Source: Streptomyces sp. Edi4 (GTDB taxonomy: Bacteria > Actinomycetota > Actinomycetes > Streptomycetales > Streptomycetaceae). Taken from it: DNA of 64,000 bases. Both the position numbers and the translations under genes were made by a program. The notes under the pieces were generated by a model. The model was not told the DNA's origin. It worked only from the letters and a program-made list of their open reading frames with translations, and searched no databases. Position 1 is the first letter of the stretch. Each line of letters begins with the position of its first letter. The stretch is from assembly GCF_040253615.1 (NCBI RefSeq), contig NZ_JBEJGY010000004.1, positions 2,790,001 to 2,854,000 of the forward strand, written 5' to 3'. Shown here one piece after another: positions 46,739 to 56,309 of this stretch.

Positions 46739-48037
46739 TCAGCGGCCCTCGACCGGCACGAAGTCGCGCAGGACCTCGCCCGTGTAGATCTGGCGCGGGC
46801 GGCCGATGCGCGAACCGGGCTCCTTGATCATCTCGTGCCACTGGGCGATCCAGCCCGGAAGGCGGCCGAGCGCGAACAGGACCGTGAACATCTCGGTCGG
46901 GAAGCCCATGGCGCGGTAGATCAGACCCGTGTAGAAGTCCACGTTCGGGTACAGGTTGCGCGAGACGAAGTAGTCGTCGCTCAGCGCGTGCTCTTCCAGC
47001 TTCAGCGCGATGTCCAGCAGCTCGTCGGACTTGCCGAGCGCGGAGAGGACGTCGTGCGCGGCGGCCTTGATGATCTTCGCGCGGGGGTCGAAGGACTTGT
47101 ACACCCGGTGGCCGAAGCCCATCAGGCGGACGCCGTCCTCCTTGTTCTTCACCTTGCGGATGAAGGAGTCCACGTCGCCGCCGTTGGCCTGGATGCCTTC
47201 CAGCATCTCCAGGACGGACTGGTTGGCGCCACCGTGCAGGGGACCCCACAGGGCCGAGATGCCGGCCGAGATCGACGCGAACATGTTCGCCTGCGAGGAG
47301 CCGACCAGACGCACGGTGGAGGTCGAACAGTTCTGCTCGTGGTCCGCGTGCAGGATGAGCAGCTTGTCCAGGGCCGAGACGACGACCGGGTCCAGCTCGT
47401 ACTCCTGGGCCGGCACCGAGAACGTCATGCGCAGGAAGTTCTCGACGTAGCCGAGGTCGTTGCGCGGGTAGACGAAGGGGTGGCCGATCGACTTCTTGTA
47501 CGCGTACGCCGCGATCGTCGGCAGCTTGGCCAGGAGCCGGATCGTGGAGAGGTGGCGCTGCTTCTCGTCGAACGGGTTGTGGCTGTCCTGGTAGAACGTG
47601 GACAGCGCGGAGACCACCGAGGACAGCATGGCCATCGGGTGGGCGTCACGAGGGAAGCCGTCGAAGAACCGCTTCACGTCCTCGTGGAGCAGGGTGTGCC
47701 CGGTGATCTCGTCCTTGAAGCTGGAGAGCTGGTCGACGGTCGGCAGCTCGCCGTTGATCAGCAGGTACGCGACCTCGACGAAGGTCGAGCGCTCGGCCAG
47801 CTGCTCGATCGGGTACCCGCGGTAGCGCAGGATGCCCTGCTCGCCGTCCAGGTAGGTAATGGCGGATTTATAGGCGGCCGTGTTGCCGTATCCGCTGTCG
47901 AGGGTGACCAGCCCGGTCTGGGCTCGGAGCTTCCCGATGTCGAAGCCCTTGTCGCCGACGGTGCTGTCGATCACCGGGTAGGTGTACTCGCCATCGCCGA
48001 ACCGCAGTACTACAGCGTTGTTCGCGTTCTCGCTCAC
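46739..48037 (-). CDS. citA: citrate synthase
   Basis: GTG at 48037, with GAGGGA just upstream, giving MSENANNAVVLRFGDGEYTY, the known start of Streptomyces CitA. 432 residues, type II length. Active-site regions GPLHGGANQSVLEMLEG (first His), MGFGHRVYKSFDPRAKII (second His) and the catalytic Asp region PNVDFYTGLIYRAMGFP are all intact. It condenses acetyl-CoA with oxaloacetate at the entry of the TCA cycle in the cytoplasm. Monocistronic, between a terminator and its own upstream gap (48038-48216), which holds no gene. Confidence 0.95.
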   Translation of the reverse strand: MSENANNAVVLRFGDGEYTYPVIDSTVGDKGFDIGKLRAQTGLVTLDSGYGNTAAYKSAITYLDGEQGILRYRGYPIEQLAERSTFVEVAYLLINGELPTVDQLSSFKDEITGHTLLHEDVKRFFDGFPRDAHPMAMLSSVVSALSTFYQDSHNPFDEKQRHLSTIRLLAKLPTIAAYAYKKSIGHPFVYPRNDLGYVENFLRMTFSVPAQEYELDPVVVSALDKLLILHADHEQNCSTSTVRLVGSSQANMFASISAGISALWGPLHGGANQSVLEMLEGIQANGGDVDSFIRKVKNKEDGVRLMGFGHRVYKSFDPRAKIIKAAAHDVLSALGKSDELLDIALKLEEHALSDDYFVSRNLYPNVDFYTGLIYRAMGFPTEMFTVLFALGRLPGWIAQWHEMIKEPGSRIGRPRQIYTGEVLRDFVPVEGR

Positions 48038-48216
48038 GTCATCCCTCACCGACGTAGTGCCTCTTCTTCGAGGTGCCCTGACTGTCTCTACCATCCCCCA
48101 TTTGGCTCAGCAGAGTGCACTCGGGGTCGCCCATTGGGCTTATTCACGGCACTCAGTGCCGCCAACCTGCTCATCCTGCCCCGTTCGCCCCAGTTAGGAA
48201 AGCCCTGGGTGACGTT

Positions 48217-50439
48217 TCACACCAAAGTGCCCCCTGCCAGCCGGTGAGCCAGTGCGGTAAAGCGCCTGCCTGCGGAAACGGTGCGTACCGCCTGACCGAT
48301 CGCCTTGCGGGACCCCACCAGGACGACGAGCTTCTTGGCGCGGGTCACCGCCGTGTAGAGCAGATTGCGCTGGAGCATCATCCAGGCACTCGTGGTGACC
48401 GGGATGACGACGGCCGGATACTCGCTGCCCTGGGAGCGGTGGATCGTCACGGCGTAGGCGTGGGCCAGCTCGTCCAGCTCGTCGAAGTCGTACGCCACCT
48501 CCTCGTCCTCGTCGGTGCGGACCGTCAGGCACTGGTCGTCGAGGTTGAGCGAGGTGACCACGCCGACGGTGCCGTTGAAGACGCCGTTCTCGCCCTTCTC
48601 GTAATTGTTGCGAATCTGGGTCACCTTGTCGCCGACGCGGAAGACCCTTCCGCCGAACCTCTTCTCCGGCAGATCCGGCCGGCCCGGCGTGATGGCCTGC
48701 TGGAGCAGGCCGTTGAGGGCGCCGGCCCCGGCCGGGCCCCGGTGCATCGGCGCGAGCACCTGGATGTCGCGGCGCGGATCGAGCCCGAACTTCGCGGGGA
48801 TGCGCCGGGCCGCCACGTCGACCGTGAGCCGCCCCGCGTCCTCCGTCTCGTCCTCCACGAAGAGGAAGAAGTCGTCGAGGCCCGAAGTGATGGGCTGCGT
48901 ACCGGAGTTGATGCGGTGGGCGTTGGTGACGACACCGGACTGCTGGGCCTGCCGGAAGATCCGGGTCAGCCGCACGCTCGGCACCGGGCCGCCCTCGGCG
49001 AGCAGGTCGCGCAGCACCTCGCCCGCACCGACCGATGGCAGCTGGTCGACGTCGCCCACAAGCAGCAGATGGGCGCCGGGCGCCACCGCCTTCACGAGCT
49101 TGTTGGCGAGCAGCAGATCGAGCATGGACGCCTCGTCGACCACCACCAGGTCCGCGTCCAGCGGCCGGTCCTTGTCGTACGCGGCGTCGCCGCCCGGTTT
49201 CAGTTCGAGCAGGCGGTGGACCGTGGAGGCCTCGGCGCCGGTGAGCTCGGCCAGGCGCTTGGCGGCCCGCCCGGTGGGCGCGGCGAGCACCACCTTCGCC
49301 TTCTTGGCCCGGGCCAGCTCCACGATCGAGCGGACCGTGAAGGACTTGCCGCAGCCCGGGCCGCCGGTGAGCACGGCGACCTTGCTGGTCAGGGCCAGCT
49401 TCACCGCTTCGCTCTGCTCGGGCGCGAGCTCGGCGCCGGTGCGCCCCGCGAGCCAGCCGAGCGCCTTGCCCCAGTCGACCCCGGCGAACCCCGGCATCCG
49501 GTCCTCACCGGTGCGCAGCAGACGCCCCACCTGGGCGGCAAGGGACAGCTCCGCGCGGTGGAACGGCACGAGGTAGACGGCCGCGACGGGCTCGCCGCCG
49601 TCCGGTCCCGGCACCTTCTCGCGCACCGCCCCCTCCTCGGCGATCAGCTCGGCCAGGCACTCGATGACGAGCCCGGTGTCGACCTGGAGGAGCTTGACCG
49701 CGTCGGCGATCAGACGCTCCTCGGGCAGGAAGCAGTGGCCCTGGTCGGTGGACTGCGACAGCGCGTATTGCAGGCCCGCCTTCACGCGCTCGGGGCTGTC
49801 GTGCGGGATGCCGACGGCTTGGGCGATCTTGTCGGCGGTGAGGAACCCGATGCCCCAGACGTCGGCGGCCAGCCGGTAGGGCTGGTTCTTCACGACGGAG
49901 ATCGACGCGTCCTCGTACTTCTTGTAGATGCGTACGGCGATGGACGTGGAGACCCCGACGCCCTGGAGGAAGACCATGACCTCCTTGATCGCCTTCTGTT
50001 CCTCCCACGCGGCGGTGATCTTCTTGGTCCGCTTCGGGCCGAGCCCCGGCACCTCGATCAGGCGCTTCGGGTCCTGCTCGATGATGTCGAGGGTGTCGGC
50101 GCCGAAGTGGCGCGTGATGCGGTCGGCGAAGACCGGGCCGATGCCCTTGATCAGGCCGGAGCCGAGATAGCGGCGGATGCCCTGGATGGTGGCGGGCAGG
50201 ACGGTCGTGTAGTTGTCGACCGTGAACTGCTTGCCGTACTGGGGATGGGAGCCCCAGCGCCCCTCCATGCGCAGCGACTCCCCCGGCTGCGCGCCGAGCA
50301 GCGAGCCGACCACCGTGAGCAGGTCGTTGCCGCCGCGGCCGGTGTCGACGCGCGCGACGGTGTAGCCGCTCTCCTCATTGGCGTACGTGATCCGTTCGAG
50401 GACCCCCTCCACCACCGCGGCACCCGTGAGACTGGACAT
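48217..50439 (-). CDS. recD2: ATP-dependent RecD2-type DNA helicase
   Basis: ATG at 50439. 740 residues, the RecD2 rather than RecBCD-associated RecD type. N-terminal OB-like region, helix-hairpin-helix KGIGPVFADRITRHFG and EVPGLGPKRTKKI (about 98-143), motor with Walker A GGPGCGKSFT (359-368), Walker B LVVVDEASM, GDVDQLPSVGAG, and C-terminal HRSQGSEYPAVVI with TAVTRAKKLVVL. Superfamily 1B 5'-3' helicase for DNA repair. It starts at the normal RecD2 N-terminus (VVEGVLERITYANEESGYTV). Confidence 0.93.
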   Translation of the reverse strand: MSSLTGAAVVEGVLERITYANEESGYTVARVDTGRGGNDLLTVVGSLLGAQPGESLRMEGRWGSHPQYGKQFTVDNYTTVLPATIQGIRRYLGSGLIKGIGPVFADRITRHFGADTLDIIEQDPKRLIEVPGLGPKRTKKITAAWEEQKAIKEVMVFLQGVGVSTSIAVRIYKKYEDASISVVKNQPYRLAADVWGIGFLTADKIAQAVGIPHDSPERVKAGLQYALSQSTDQGHCFLPEERLIADAVKLLQVDTGLVIECLAELIAEEGAVREKVPGPDGGEPVAAVYLVPFHRAELSLAAQVGRLLRTGEDRMPGFAGVDWGKALGWLAGRTGAELAPEQSEAVKLALTSKVAVLTGGPGCGKSFTVRSIVELARAKKAKVVLAAPTGRAAKRLAELTGAEASTVHRLLELKPGGDAAYDKDRPLDADLVVVDEASMLDLLLANKLVKAVAPGAHLLLVGDVDQLPSVGAGEVLRDLLAEGGPVPSVRLTRIFRQAQQSGVVTNAHRINSGTQPITSGLDDFFLFVEDETEDAGRLTVDVAARRIPAKFGLDPRRDIQVLAPMHRGPAGAGALNGLLQQAITPGRPDLPEKRFGGRVFRVGDKVTQIRNNYEKGENGVFNGTVGVVTSLNLDDQCLTVRTDEDEEVAYDFDELDELAHAYAVTIHRSQGSEYPAVVIPVTTSAWMMLQRNLLYTAVTRAKKLVVLVGSRKAIGQAVRTVSAGRRFTALAHRLAGGTLV

Positions 50440-50520
50440 GCCCCGACGCTACCGCCCCGCACTGACAACGCGGACAAGTCGGTTGCGTACCAGGGCGGTT
50501 GCTTGGGGGTCAAAATGTCG

Positions 50521-50591
50521 CGGGGTTCAAGTGACACGGGGTTCAAGTGACACGGGGTTCAAGGGGACCCGACCCGTCGGCCGGGCCCCTT
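50521..50591 (+). repeat. 16-bp tandem repeat plus hairpin upstream of recD2
   Basis: CGGGGTTCAAGTGACA occurs at 50521-50536 and 50537-50552, with a partial third copy to 50562. The last copy runs into a hairpin AAGGGG...CCCCTT (50561-50591). It lies between the divergent recD2 start and a small leftward gene, so it may be a terminator for that region. No gene is visible in the rest of 50440-50750. Confidence 0.75.
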
Positions 50592-50750
50592 GATTTCCCT
50601 CCCCGTCAGCGCTTCCCGAAATCCCCCCGGATCCCTCCCCTGAAGCACTGACTCCCCTTAAGACTTCCGTCACCCCGAAAGGGTTGCACGACTGCGGGCA
50701 GTAATTTTTTTCCGGGGTTCGCCCATCAGCCGCGCGGCCGCCCTGCCCGG

Positions 50751-50987
50751 TCAGGCCCCGCGCAGGAACGCGTCGCCGTGCGCCGCGATGTGCGCTTCGA
50801 GGGCGGCCAGCGCGAGACCCGTGGTCTGTTCGGACCCGCCGCCGTGCCGCTCCGCGTAGTACGCCGCGCCCAGCTTCTTCAGGAGATCGTTCCCGGCGCG
50901 CTGCTGCTGGACCTCGTCCACCTTCTGCTTGCCCTGCTGCATGGCGCTCTGCGCCTGCTCCTTGGCCCGGTCGAGAAACCCTGCCAT
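50751..50987 (-). CDS. small conserved Streptomyces helical protein
   Basis: ATG at 50987. 78 residues: MAGFLDRAKEQAQSAMQQGK and VDEVQQQRAGNDLLKKLGAA, then a helical tail. The N-terminal charged amphipathic helix looks like small actinobacterial proteins of unknown function. No domain name. It starts about 15 bases from the upstream region that precedes the rightward CapA-like gene; orientation is divergent. Confidence 0.75.
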   Translation of the reverse strand: MAGFLDRAKEQAQSAMQQGKQKVDEVQQQRAGNDLLKKLGAAYYAERHGGGSEQTTGLALAALEAHIAAHGDAFLRGA

Positions 50988-51172
50988 GACTGTCTCCGAT
51001 CGTGATCGTGCCCCCTACCGGCAACACTTCCCCTCTTATCGGCGCGCATGCCCACGCATACGTACAGAAGGACAGATGGACCCGGCATCCGCCGCGCGCC
51101 TTGCGGGCCGCGTCCCGGGCGCCGGGGACCCCGCGACCCTCCTCGCACATCCGCGCGAATACTCTGACCGGC

Positions 51173-52327
51173 ATGATCGCGTCCGCCCGCACCCGCGCCT
51201 GCCCGCGTCCGTCCGCCGTCGCCCGGGCCGGGGCGCTGGCCGCCTGCGTCCTGCTCGCGTCCGCCGGGTGCTCGGGCGCGCGGTCCGCCGCCCCCTCCGC
51301 CGTACGGTCCGGGGCCGCGCGGGCCGCCGACGCGAGCCCCGAGGCGGGGGCCGATGTGACGGCCGGGCCAACGCCGTCGCTTCCGCCGGGCACCATCACG
51401 CTCGCGTTCGGCGGTGACGTCCACTTCACCGAGCGGACCGCGTCCCGTCTGAACGCGACCCCGGCCGACCCCGCGCTCGGCCCGATATCCAGGACCGTCG
51501 CGAGCGCCGACTTCGCGATGGTCAACCTGGAGACGGCGATCACCACGCGGGGGTCCGAGGAGCCCAAGCTGTACCACTTCCGTACGCCGCCGAGCGCGCT
51601 GGACGTGCTCCAGAAGTCGGGTGTGGACGCGGTGTCGATGGCCAACAACCACGCCGTGGACTACGGGCCGGCCGGCCTCACCGACACCCTCGACGCCGTG
51701 CGTCACGCGCCCATACCGGTGCTCGGGATCGGGGCGGACGAGGCCGAGGCGTACAAGCCGTACGTCAAGGAGATCCGGGGCGTGAAGCTGGCCGTGGTCG
51801 CGGCGAGCCAGGTCATGGACCTGACCAACGACAAGTTCCGGGCCGGTCCGAAGAAGCCGGGGATAGCCTCCGCGCTGGACGCCACGAAGCTCGTCGCGGC
51901 GGTGAAGCGGGCGAAGGCGCGGGCCGATGTGGTCGTGGTGTACCTGCACTGGGGCACGGAGGGGAAGAGCTGTCCGGGGCCGGAGCAGAAGGCCATCGCC
52001 GCGAAGTTGTCGGCGGCGGGGGCGACGGCGGTGGTGGGGACGCACGCGCACGTGATGCTGGGGTCGGGGATGCTGGGCCGTACGTACGTCAACTACGGCC
52101 TGGGCAACCTGCTTTGGTACGGGACGTCGCCGTATCCGCACTCCGACGACAGCGGGATCGCGACGTTGACGGTTGCCCGGGGGAAGGTGGTCAAGCAGGT
52201 GTTCACGCCGGCGGTGGTGGATGGGCGGGGTGTTCCCATGCCGCAGTCCGGGGCGGCGGCCGACGCCGTCACGTCCCGCCTGACCGCCCTCACCCCTTGC
52301 ACGGCCCTGACCCCGGCCCCCCACTGA
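51173..52327 (+). CDS. CapA-family lipoprotein (poly-gamma-glutamate-type)
   Basis: ATG 51173. 384 residues. Lipoprotein signal peptide ending LLASAGC (Cys acylation site at about residue 27), a Pro/Ala linker, then the metallophosphatase-like CapA/PgsA domain: LAFGGDVHFTE, FAMVNLETAITTRG, VDAVSMANNHAVDYG, VVVYLHWGTEGKSCPGPEQK, ATAVVGTHAHVMLGSGM, GLGNLLWYG. In Bacillus this family is needed for poly-gamma-glutamate capsule; in Streptomyces the role is unknown. No other capsule genes are adjacent. Confidence 0.85.
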   Translation: MIASARTRACPRPSAVARAGALAACVLLASAGCSGARSAAPSAVRSGAARAADASPEAGADVTAGPTPSLPPGTITLAFGGDVHFTERTASRLNATPADPALGPISRTVASADFAMVNLETAITTRGSEEPKLYHFRTPPSALDVLQKSGVDAVSMANNHAVDYGPAGLTDTLDAVRHAPIPVLGIGADEAEAYKPYVKEIRGVKLAVVAASQVMDLTNDKFRAGPKKPGIASALDATKLVAAVKRAKARADVVVVYLHWGTEGKSCPGPEQKAIAAKLSAAGATAVVGTHAHVMLGSGMLGRTYVNYGLGNLLWYGTSPYPHSDDSGIATLTVARGKVVKQVFTPAVVDGRGVPMPQSGAAADAVTSRLTALTPCTALTPAPH

Positions 52328-52371
52328 CCTCCTCTCGGCCCGAGCCCAGCCGCGCACGGCCGGCAGCCAAA

Positions 52372-52676
52372 GTCGGGCCTGAAGGGCCCTCGTCCTCAAA
52401 CTCCCCCAAGGCCTTAAGGGCCAGGGGGGACCCCCATGACGGGCTGACTATGCCCATGCAGGCCGGCACGAGCCCTGCCAGGGGCGCGGGGAACTGCGCG
52501 ACCGGCCGCACTCGACCCGCAGCCAGGGTCGGGCCTGAACGGCCTCGTCCTCAAACTCCCCCAAGGCCTTAAGGGCCAGGGGGGACCCCCATGACGGGCT
52601 GACTATGCCCATGCAGGCCGGCACGCACCCTGCCAGGGGCGCGGGGAACTGCGCGACCGGCCGCACTCGACCCGCA
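52372..52676 (+). repeat. tandem duplication of a ~156-bp Streptomyces intergenic repeat
   Basis: Copy one starts at 52372 and copy two at 52528, almost identical apart from single-base changes and one missing base. The unit contains AAGGCCTTAAGGGCCAGGGG and the core AGGGGCGCGGGGAACTGCGC (52480-52499 and 52635-52654), known as a frequent Streptomyces intergenic element; another copy of the core is at 58165. It fills the space between the CapA gene and the LacI-type gene. Confidence 0.85.
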
Positions 52677-52701
52677 CCCGAACTCCAACCGGGGCCCGAA
52701 T

Positions 52702-53751
52702 TCAGGCTCGCGGGGCCGCAGTTGACGCCCGGACCATCAGTTCGCCCTGGACCGTCGCCATCCCCCCGGGCGGCACGGGGGCGAGCCCCAGCGCGAGCCG
52801 CCCCGCCCGCACCCCCGCCGCATACAGCGGAAGCCGCACCGTCGTCAGCCCCGGCACCGCGTCCGCGCTGAAGGGCAGGTCCCCGAACCCCGCCACCGAC
52901 ACGTCATCGGGCACGGACCGACCCCGGTCCCGCAACGCCGCGCACACCCCCAGCGCCACCGTGTCGTTCGCGGCCACGACCGCCGTCAACCCGGGCTCGC
53001 GGCGCAGGAGTTCGACCGCCGCGTCATACCCGGAGCGGCGGTCGTAGGACCCGTGCACGACCAGCCGCCCCGCCTCGATCCCCGCCGCTTCGAGCGCGGC
53101 CGTGTGCCCTTCGAGCCGGTGCCGGGTCGTGGTCCGCTCGGGCGGCCCCGCGACGTAGCCGATCCGCCGGTGCCCGAGCGCGACGACGTGTTCCGCGAGC
53201 CGCCTCGCGCCTCCCCGGTTGTCGAAGGCGAGCGTCGCGGCCACGCTGTCGCCGGGCAGCGGCGGCCGGCCGCACAGCACGATCCGGGTGCCCGCCTCCG
53301 CGAGCCGCGCGAGCTTCGCACCGACGGCGGCCTGGTGCTCGGGGTCCTCGAGCGCCCCGCCCGTCACGATGACGGCCGCCGCCCGCTGGCGCTGAAGCAG
53401 CGTCAGATAGGTGAGTTCGCGTTCCGGCGAGCCCCCGGTGTTGCAGATGACGGACAGCTTCTCGCGGCCCCCGCGCTCCCCGCGCTCCTCCCCGATCGCC
53501 CCCTGCGCCGCGCCCGCGATGATGCCGAAGAACGGGTCGGCGATGTCGTTGACGAGGATGCCGACCAGATCGGACGTGGCCGCGGCGAGCGAACTCGCGG
53601 GCCCGTTCAGGACGTAGTCGAGTTCGTCGACCGCGCGCAGCACCCGCTCCCGGGTCGCCGCGGCCACCGGATAGTTGCCGTTGAGCACGCGCGAGACGGT
53701 CGCCGGGGACACCCGGGCCCGGGCCGCCACATCCGCCAGGGTCGCTGTCAT
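52702..53751 (-). CDS. LacI-family transcriptional regulator
   Basis: ATG at 53751. 349 residues. HTH start MTATLADVAARARVSPATVS, then RVLNGNYPVAAATRERVLRA; sugar-binding domain (LVGILVNDIADPFFGIIAGA, then GYVAGPPERTTTRHRLEG, then LTAVVAANDTVALGVCAALR). Divergent from a three-gene sugar catabolic operon with a LacI-type palindrome in between, so it presumably represses that operon until its sugar or sugar phosphate binds. Confidence 0.9.
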   Translation of the reverse strand: MTATLADVAARARVSPATVSRVLNGNYPVAAATRERVLRAVDELDYVLNGPASSLAAATSDLVGILVNDIADPFFGIIAGAAQGAIGEERGERGGREKLSVICNTGGSPERELTYLTLLQRQRAAAVIVTGGALEDPEHQAAVGAKLARLAEAGTRIVLCGRPPLPGDSVAATLAFDNRGGARRLAEHVVALGHRRIGYVAGPPERTTTRHRLEGHTAALEAAGIEAGRLVVHGSYDRRSGYDAAVELLRREPGLTAVVAANDTVALGVCAALRDRGRSVPDDVSVAGFGDLPFSADAVPGLTTVRLPLYAAGVRAGRLALGLAPVPPGGMATVQGELMVRASTAAPRA

Positions 53752-53920
53752 CTCTGCCTCCGCACCGATCGGGGCCGTGGTCGAACCGCGGCCGGCCCGG
53801 TCGCGCCGCGCCGCCCGCGCCCCGGGCACGCACGCCCGGGCCGAGGTCGGACCACCGCCCGGCCGTTCAAGCTTTCGGCCTCTTGTCCGAGGCGCTGTGC
53901 GCAGGCTAGCGTCCCTCCCT

Positions 53921-53938
53921 GTAGAAAGCGCTTACTAT
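53921..53938 (+). promoter_or_regulatory. LacI-type operator
   Basis: GTAGAAAGCGCTTACTAT, centred on the palindrome AGCGCT (53927-53932), resembles the GAAAGCGCTTTC operators of LacI/CcpA-type regulators. It sits 39 bases before the operon start codon, in the divergent promoter region (53752-53976). Confidence 0.7.
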
Positions 53939-53976
53939 CGTCGCCCGCCTAGCTCCGACCCCCTGGGAGGGACCAC

Positions 53977-55131
53977 ATGACGTCACGCAGGACCGTGCGG
54001 ATCGCCATGAACGGCGTCACCGGACGCATGGGTTACCGCCAGCACCTCGTACGCTCCCTCCTCGCCCTGCGCGACCGGGGCGGCCTCGATCTCGGCGACG
54101 GCACCACGCTGTGGCCCGAGCCGGTCCTGGTCGGCCGGCGCGACCACGCGCTCAAGGCGATGGCCGACCGGCACGGCCTGAGCGAGTGGTCCACCGACCT
54201 CGACGCGGTCCTCGCCGACCCGGGCATCGACATCTACTTCGACGCCCAGGTGACGTCCGCCCGCGAAGAGGCGATCGGCAAGGCCATCGCGGCGGGCAAG
54301 CACATCTACACCGAGAAGCCCACCGCGACGGGCCTCGCGGGCGCGCTGGACCTGGCCCGGCGCGCCCGCGCGGCCGGCGTCAAGCACGGCGTGGTGCAGG
54401 ACAAGCTGTTCCTGCCGGGCCTGCTCAAGCTGAAGCGCCTGCTGGACGGCGGCTTCTTCGGCCAAGTGCTGTCCGTGCGAGGCGAGTTCGGCTACTGGGT
54501 CTTCGAGGGCGACTGGCAGAGCGCGCAGCGTCCGTCCTGGAACTACCGGCGCGAGGACGGCGGCGGCATCGTCGTCGACATGTTCCCGCACTGGGAGTAC
54601 GTGCTGCACGAGCTGTTCGGCCGGGTCACTTCCGTCACCGCGCAGACCGCCACCCACATCCCCCGGCGCTGGGACGAGCAAGGCGAGCCGTACGCGGCGA
54701 CCGCCGACGACGCGGCGTACGGGATCTTCCAGCTGGAGGGCGGCGTGATCGCCCAGATCAACTCCTCGTGGGCGGTCCGCGTCCACCGCGACGAGCTCGT
54801 GGAGTTCCAGGTGGACGGAACGGAGGGCTCGGCCGTCGCCGGGCTGCGCAACTGCCGCGTGCAACACCGGAGTTCGACGCCGAAGCCGGTGTGGAACCCC
54901 GACCTCCCCGCCACCGAGCCCTTCCGCGCGCAGTGGCAGGAGGTGCCGGACAACGTCACGTTCGACAACGGGTTCAAGGCGCAGTGGGAGCTGTTCCTGC
55001 GCCACGTCGCGCTGGACGAGCCCTACCACTGGGACCTGCTGGCGGGCGCGCGCGGCGTGCAGCTCGCGGAGCTCGGCCTGCGCTCCTGCGCCGAGGGCCG
55101 CCGCCTCGACGTGCCGGAGATCGCGCTGTGA
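53977..55131 (+). CDS. Gfo/Idh/MocA-type NAD-dependent oxidoreductase
   Basis: ATG 53977. 384 residues. The Rossmann start VRIAMNGVTGRMGYRQHLVR is a variant of the usual GxGxxG, followed by IDIYFDAQVTSAREEAIGKA and the family active-site motif EKPTA (in HIYTEKPTATGLAGALDLA). The C-terminal beta-sheet domain (AAYGIFQLEGGVIAQINSSW) is intact. It probably oxidises a sugar or cyclitol alcohol to the keto form with NAD(P). It is the first gene of a LacI-controlled operon; an inositol dehydrogenase (IolG) role would complement the iol operon 10 kb away, but this protein is not clearly IolG. Confidence 0.8.
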   Translation: MTSRRTVRIAMNGVTGRMGYRQHLVRSLLALRDRGGLDLGDGTTLWPEPVLVGRRDHALKAMADRHGLSEWSTDLDAVLADPGIDIYFDAQVTSAREEAIGKAIAAGKHIYTEKPTATGLAGALDLARRARAAGVKHGVVQDKLFLPGLLKLKRLLDGGFFGQVLSVRGEFGYWVFEGDWQSAQRPSWNYRREDGGGIVVDMFPHWEYVLHELFGRVTSVTAQTATHIPRRWDEQGEPYAATADDAAYGIFQLEGGVIAQINSSWAVRVHRDELVEFQVDGTEGSAVAGLRNCRVQHRSSTPKPVWNPDLPATEPFRAQWQEVPDNVTFDNGFKAQWELFLRHVALDEPYHWDLLAGARGVQLAELGLRSCAEGRRLDVPEIAL

Positions 55132-56309
55132 GCCTCCTGCTGCCGGGCCCCTCCGGCACGACCAGGCGCCACGAGCCCCGCGCCGACCCGCTCGCGTTCG
55201 CGCCGGGGCCGCCCGCCCGCTCCCGTACGGTCTTCGCGGCCGCGCACGTGGTGGCCGACTCCCGCGCGGACCTCGCGCCCGGCGCGCCCGCCGCCGTCGA
55301 CTGGGACGCCACGCTCGCCTTCCGCCGCCATCTGTGGTCGCACGGCCTCGGCGTCGCGGAAGCCATGGACACCGCGCAGCGCGGCATGGGCCTCGACTGG
55401 CCGACGGCAGCCGAGCTGATCCGCCGAAGCGCGTTGGAGGCGGCGGCGGTTGGCGGACGCATCGCGTGCGGGGTCGGCACCGACCAGCTCGGCACCGTTC
55501 AGCTCGGCTCCGGCGGGCTCGGCTCCGGCGGGCTCGCCGAGGTGCGGGCGGCGTACGAGGACCAGCTCGCGCACGTCGAGGGCGCCGGGGCGCAGCCGAT
55601 CCTGATGGCGTCGCGCGCCCTCGCGGCGGCGGCCCGTGGTGCCGAGGACTACCTCGCGGTGTACGGACACCTGCTGCGCCAGGCCTCCGCGCCGGTGATC
55701 CTGCACTGGCTCGGCCCGATGTTCGACCCGGCGCTCGACGGCTACTGGGGCTCGTCCGACCTGGCCGCCGCCACCGACACCTTCCTCGATGTCATCGCCG
55801 CCCACCCCGACAAGGTCGACGGCGTCAAGGTGTCCCTTCTGGACGCCCGTCGCGAGGTGGAGCTGAGGCGTCGCCTTCCCGAGGGCGTACGGTGCTACAC
55901 GGGCGACGACTTCCACTACCCCGAGCTGATCGCGGGCGACGAACATGGCTTCAGCCACGCCCTGTTGGGAGCTTTCGACCCGCTCGGACCGCTGGCGGCC
56001 CGGGCGGTACGCCTGCTCGACGAGGGCGACACCGACGCCTTCCGCGCCGCCCTCGACCCGACGCTCGCGCTGGCCCGCCACCTCTTCGAGCCGCCGACCC
56101 GCTTCTACAAGACGGGCGTGGTGTTCCTGGCGTGGCTCGCGGGGCACCAGACGCACTTCACGATGGTCGGCGGCCTCCAGTCGGCCCGCTCGTTGCCGCA
56201 TCTGGCGCGGGCGTACGAGCTGGCGGACGGGCTCGGCCTCTTCCCCGACCCCGGGCGGGCGGAGTCCCGCATGCGGTCCTTCCTCACGGTGTACGGAGTT
56301 GCCCAGTGA
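55128..56309 (+). CDS. DUF993 dihydrodipicolinate-synthase-like protein
   Basis: GTG 55128 overlaps the preceding stop as GTGA. 393 residues. DUF993 family: LWSHGLGVAEAMDTAQRGMG, HWLGPMFDPALDGYWGSSDL, DKVDGVKVSLLDARREVELR with the presumed Schiff-base Lys, RFYKTGVVFLAWLAGHQTHF. A (beta/alpha)8 aldolase/lyase fold by relationship. A short GLGSG duplication (GSGGLGSGGL) lies near residue 126. In this operon it most likely cleaves the oxidised or rearranged sugar intermediate. No specific reaction is established for the family. Confidence 0.8.
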   Translation: MSLLLPGPSGTTRRHEPRADPLAFAPGPPARSRTVFAAAHVVADSRADLAPGAPAAVDWDATLAFRRHLWSHGLGVAEAMDTAQRGMGLDWPTAAELIRRSALEAAAVGGRIACGVGTDQLGTVQLGSGGLGSGGLAEVRAAYEDQLAHVEGAGAQPILMASRALAAAARGAEDYLAVYGHLLRQASAPVILHWLGPMFDPALDGYWGSSDLAAATDTFLDVIAAHPDKVDGVKVSLLDARREVELRRRLPEGVRCYTGDDFHYPELIAGDEHGFSHALLGAFDPLGPLAARAVRLLDEGDTDAFRAALDPTLALARHLFEPPTRFYKTGVVFLAWLAGHQTHFTMVGGLQSARSLPHLARAYELADGLGLFPDPGRAESRMRSFLTVYGVAQ

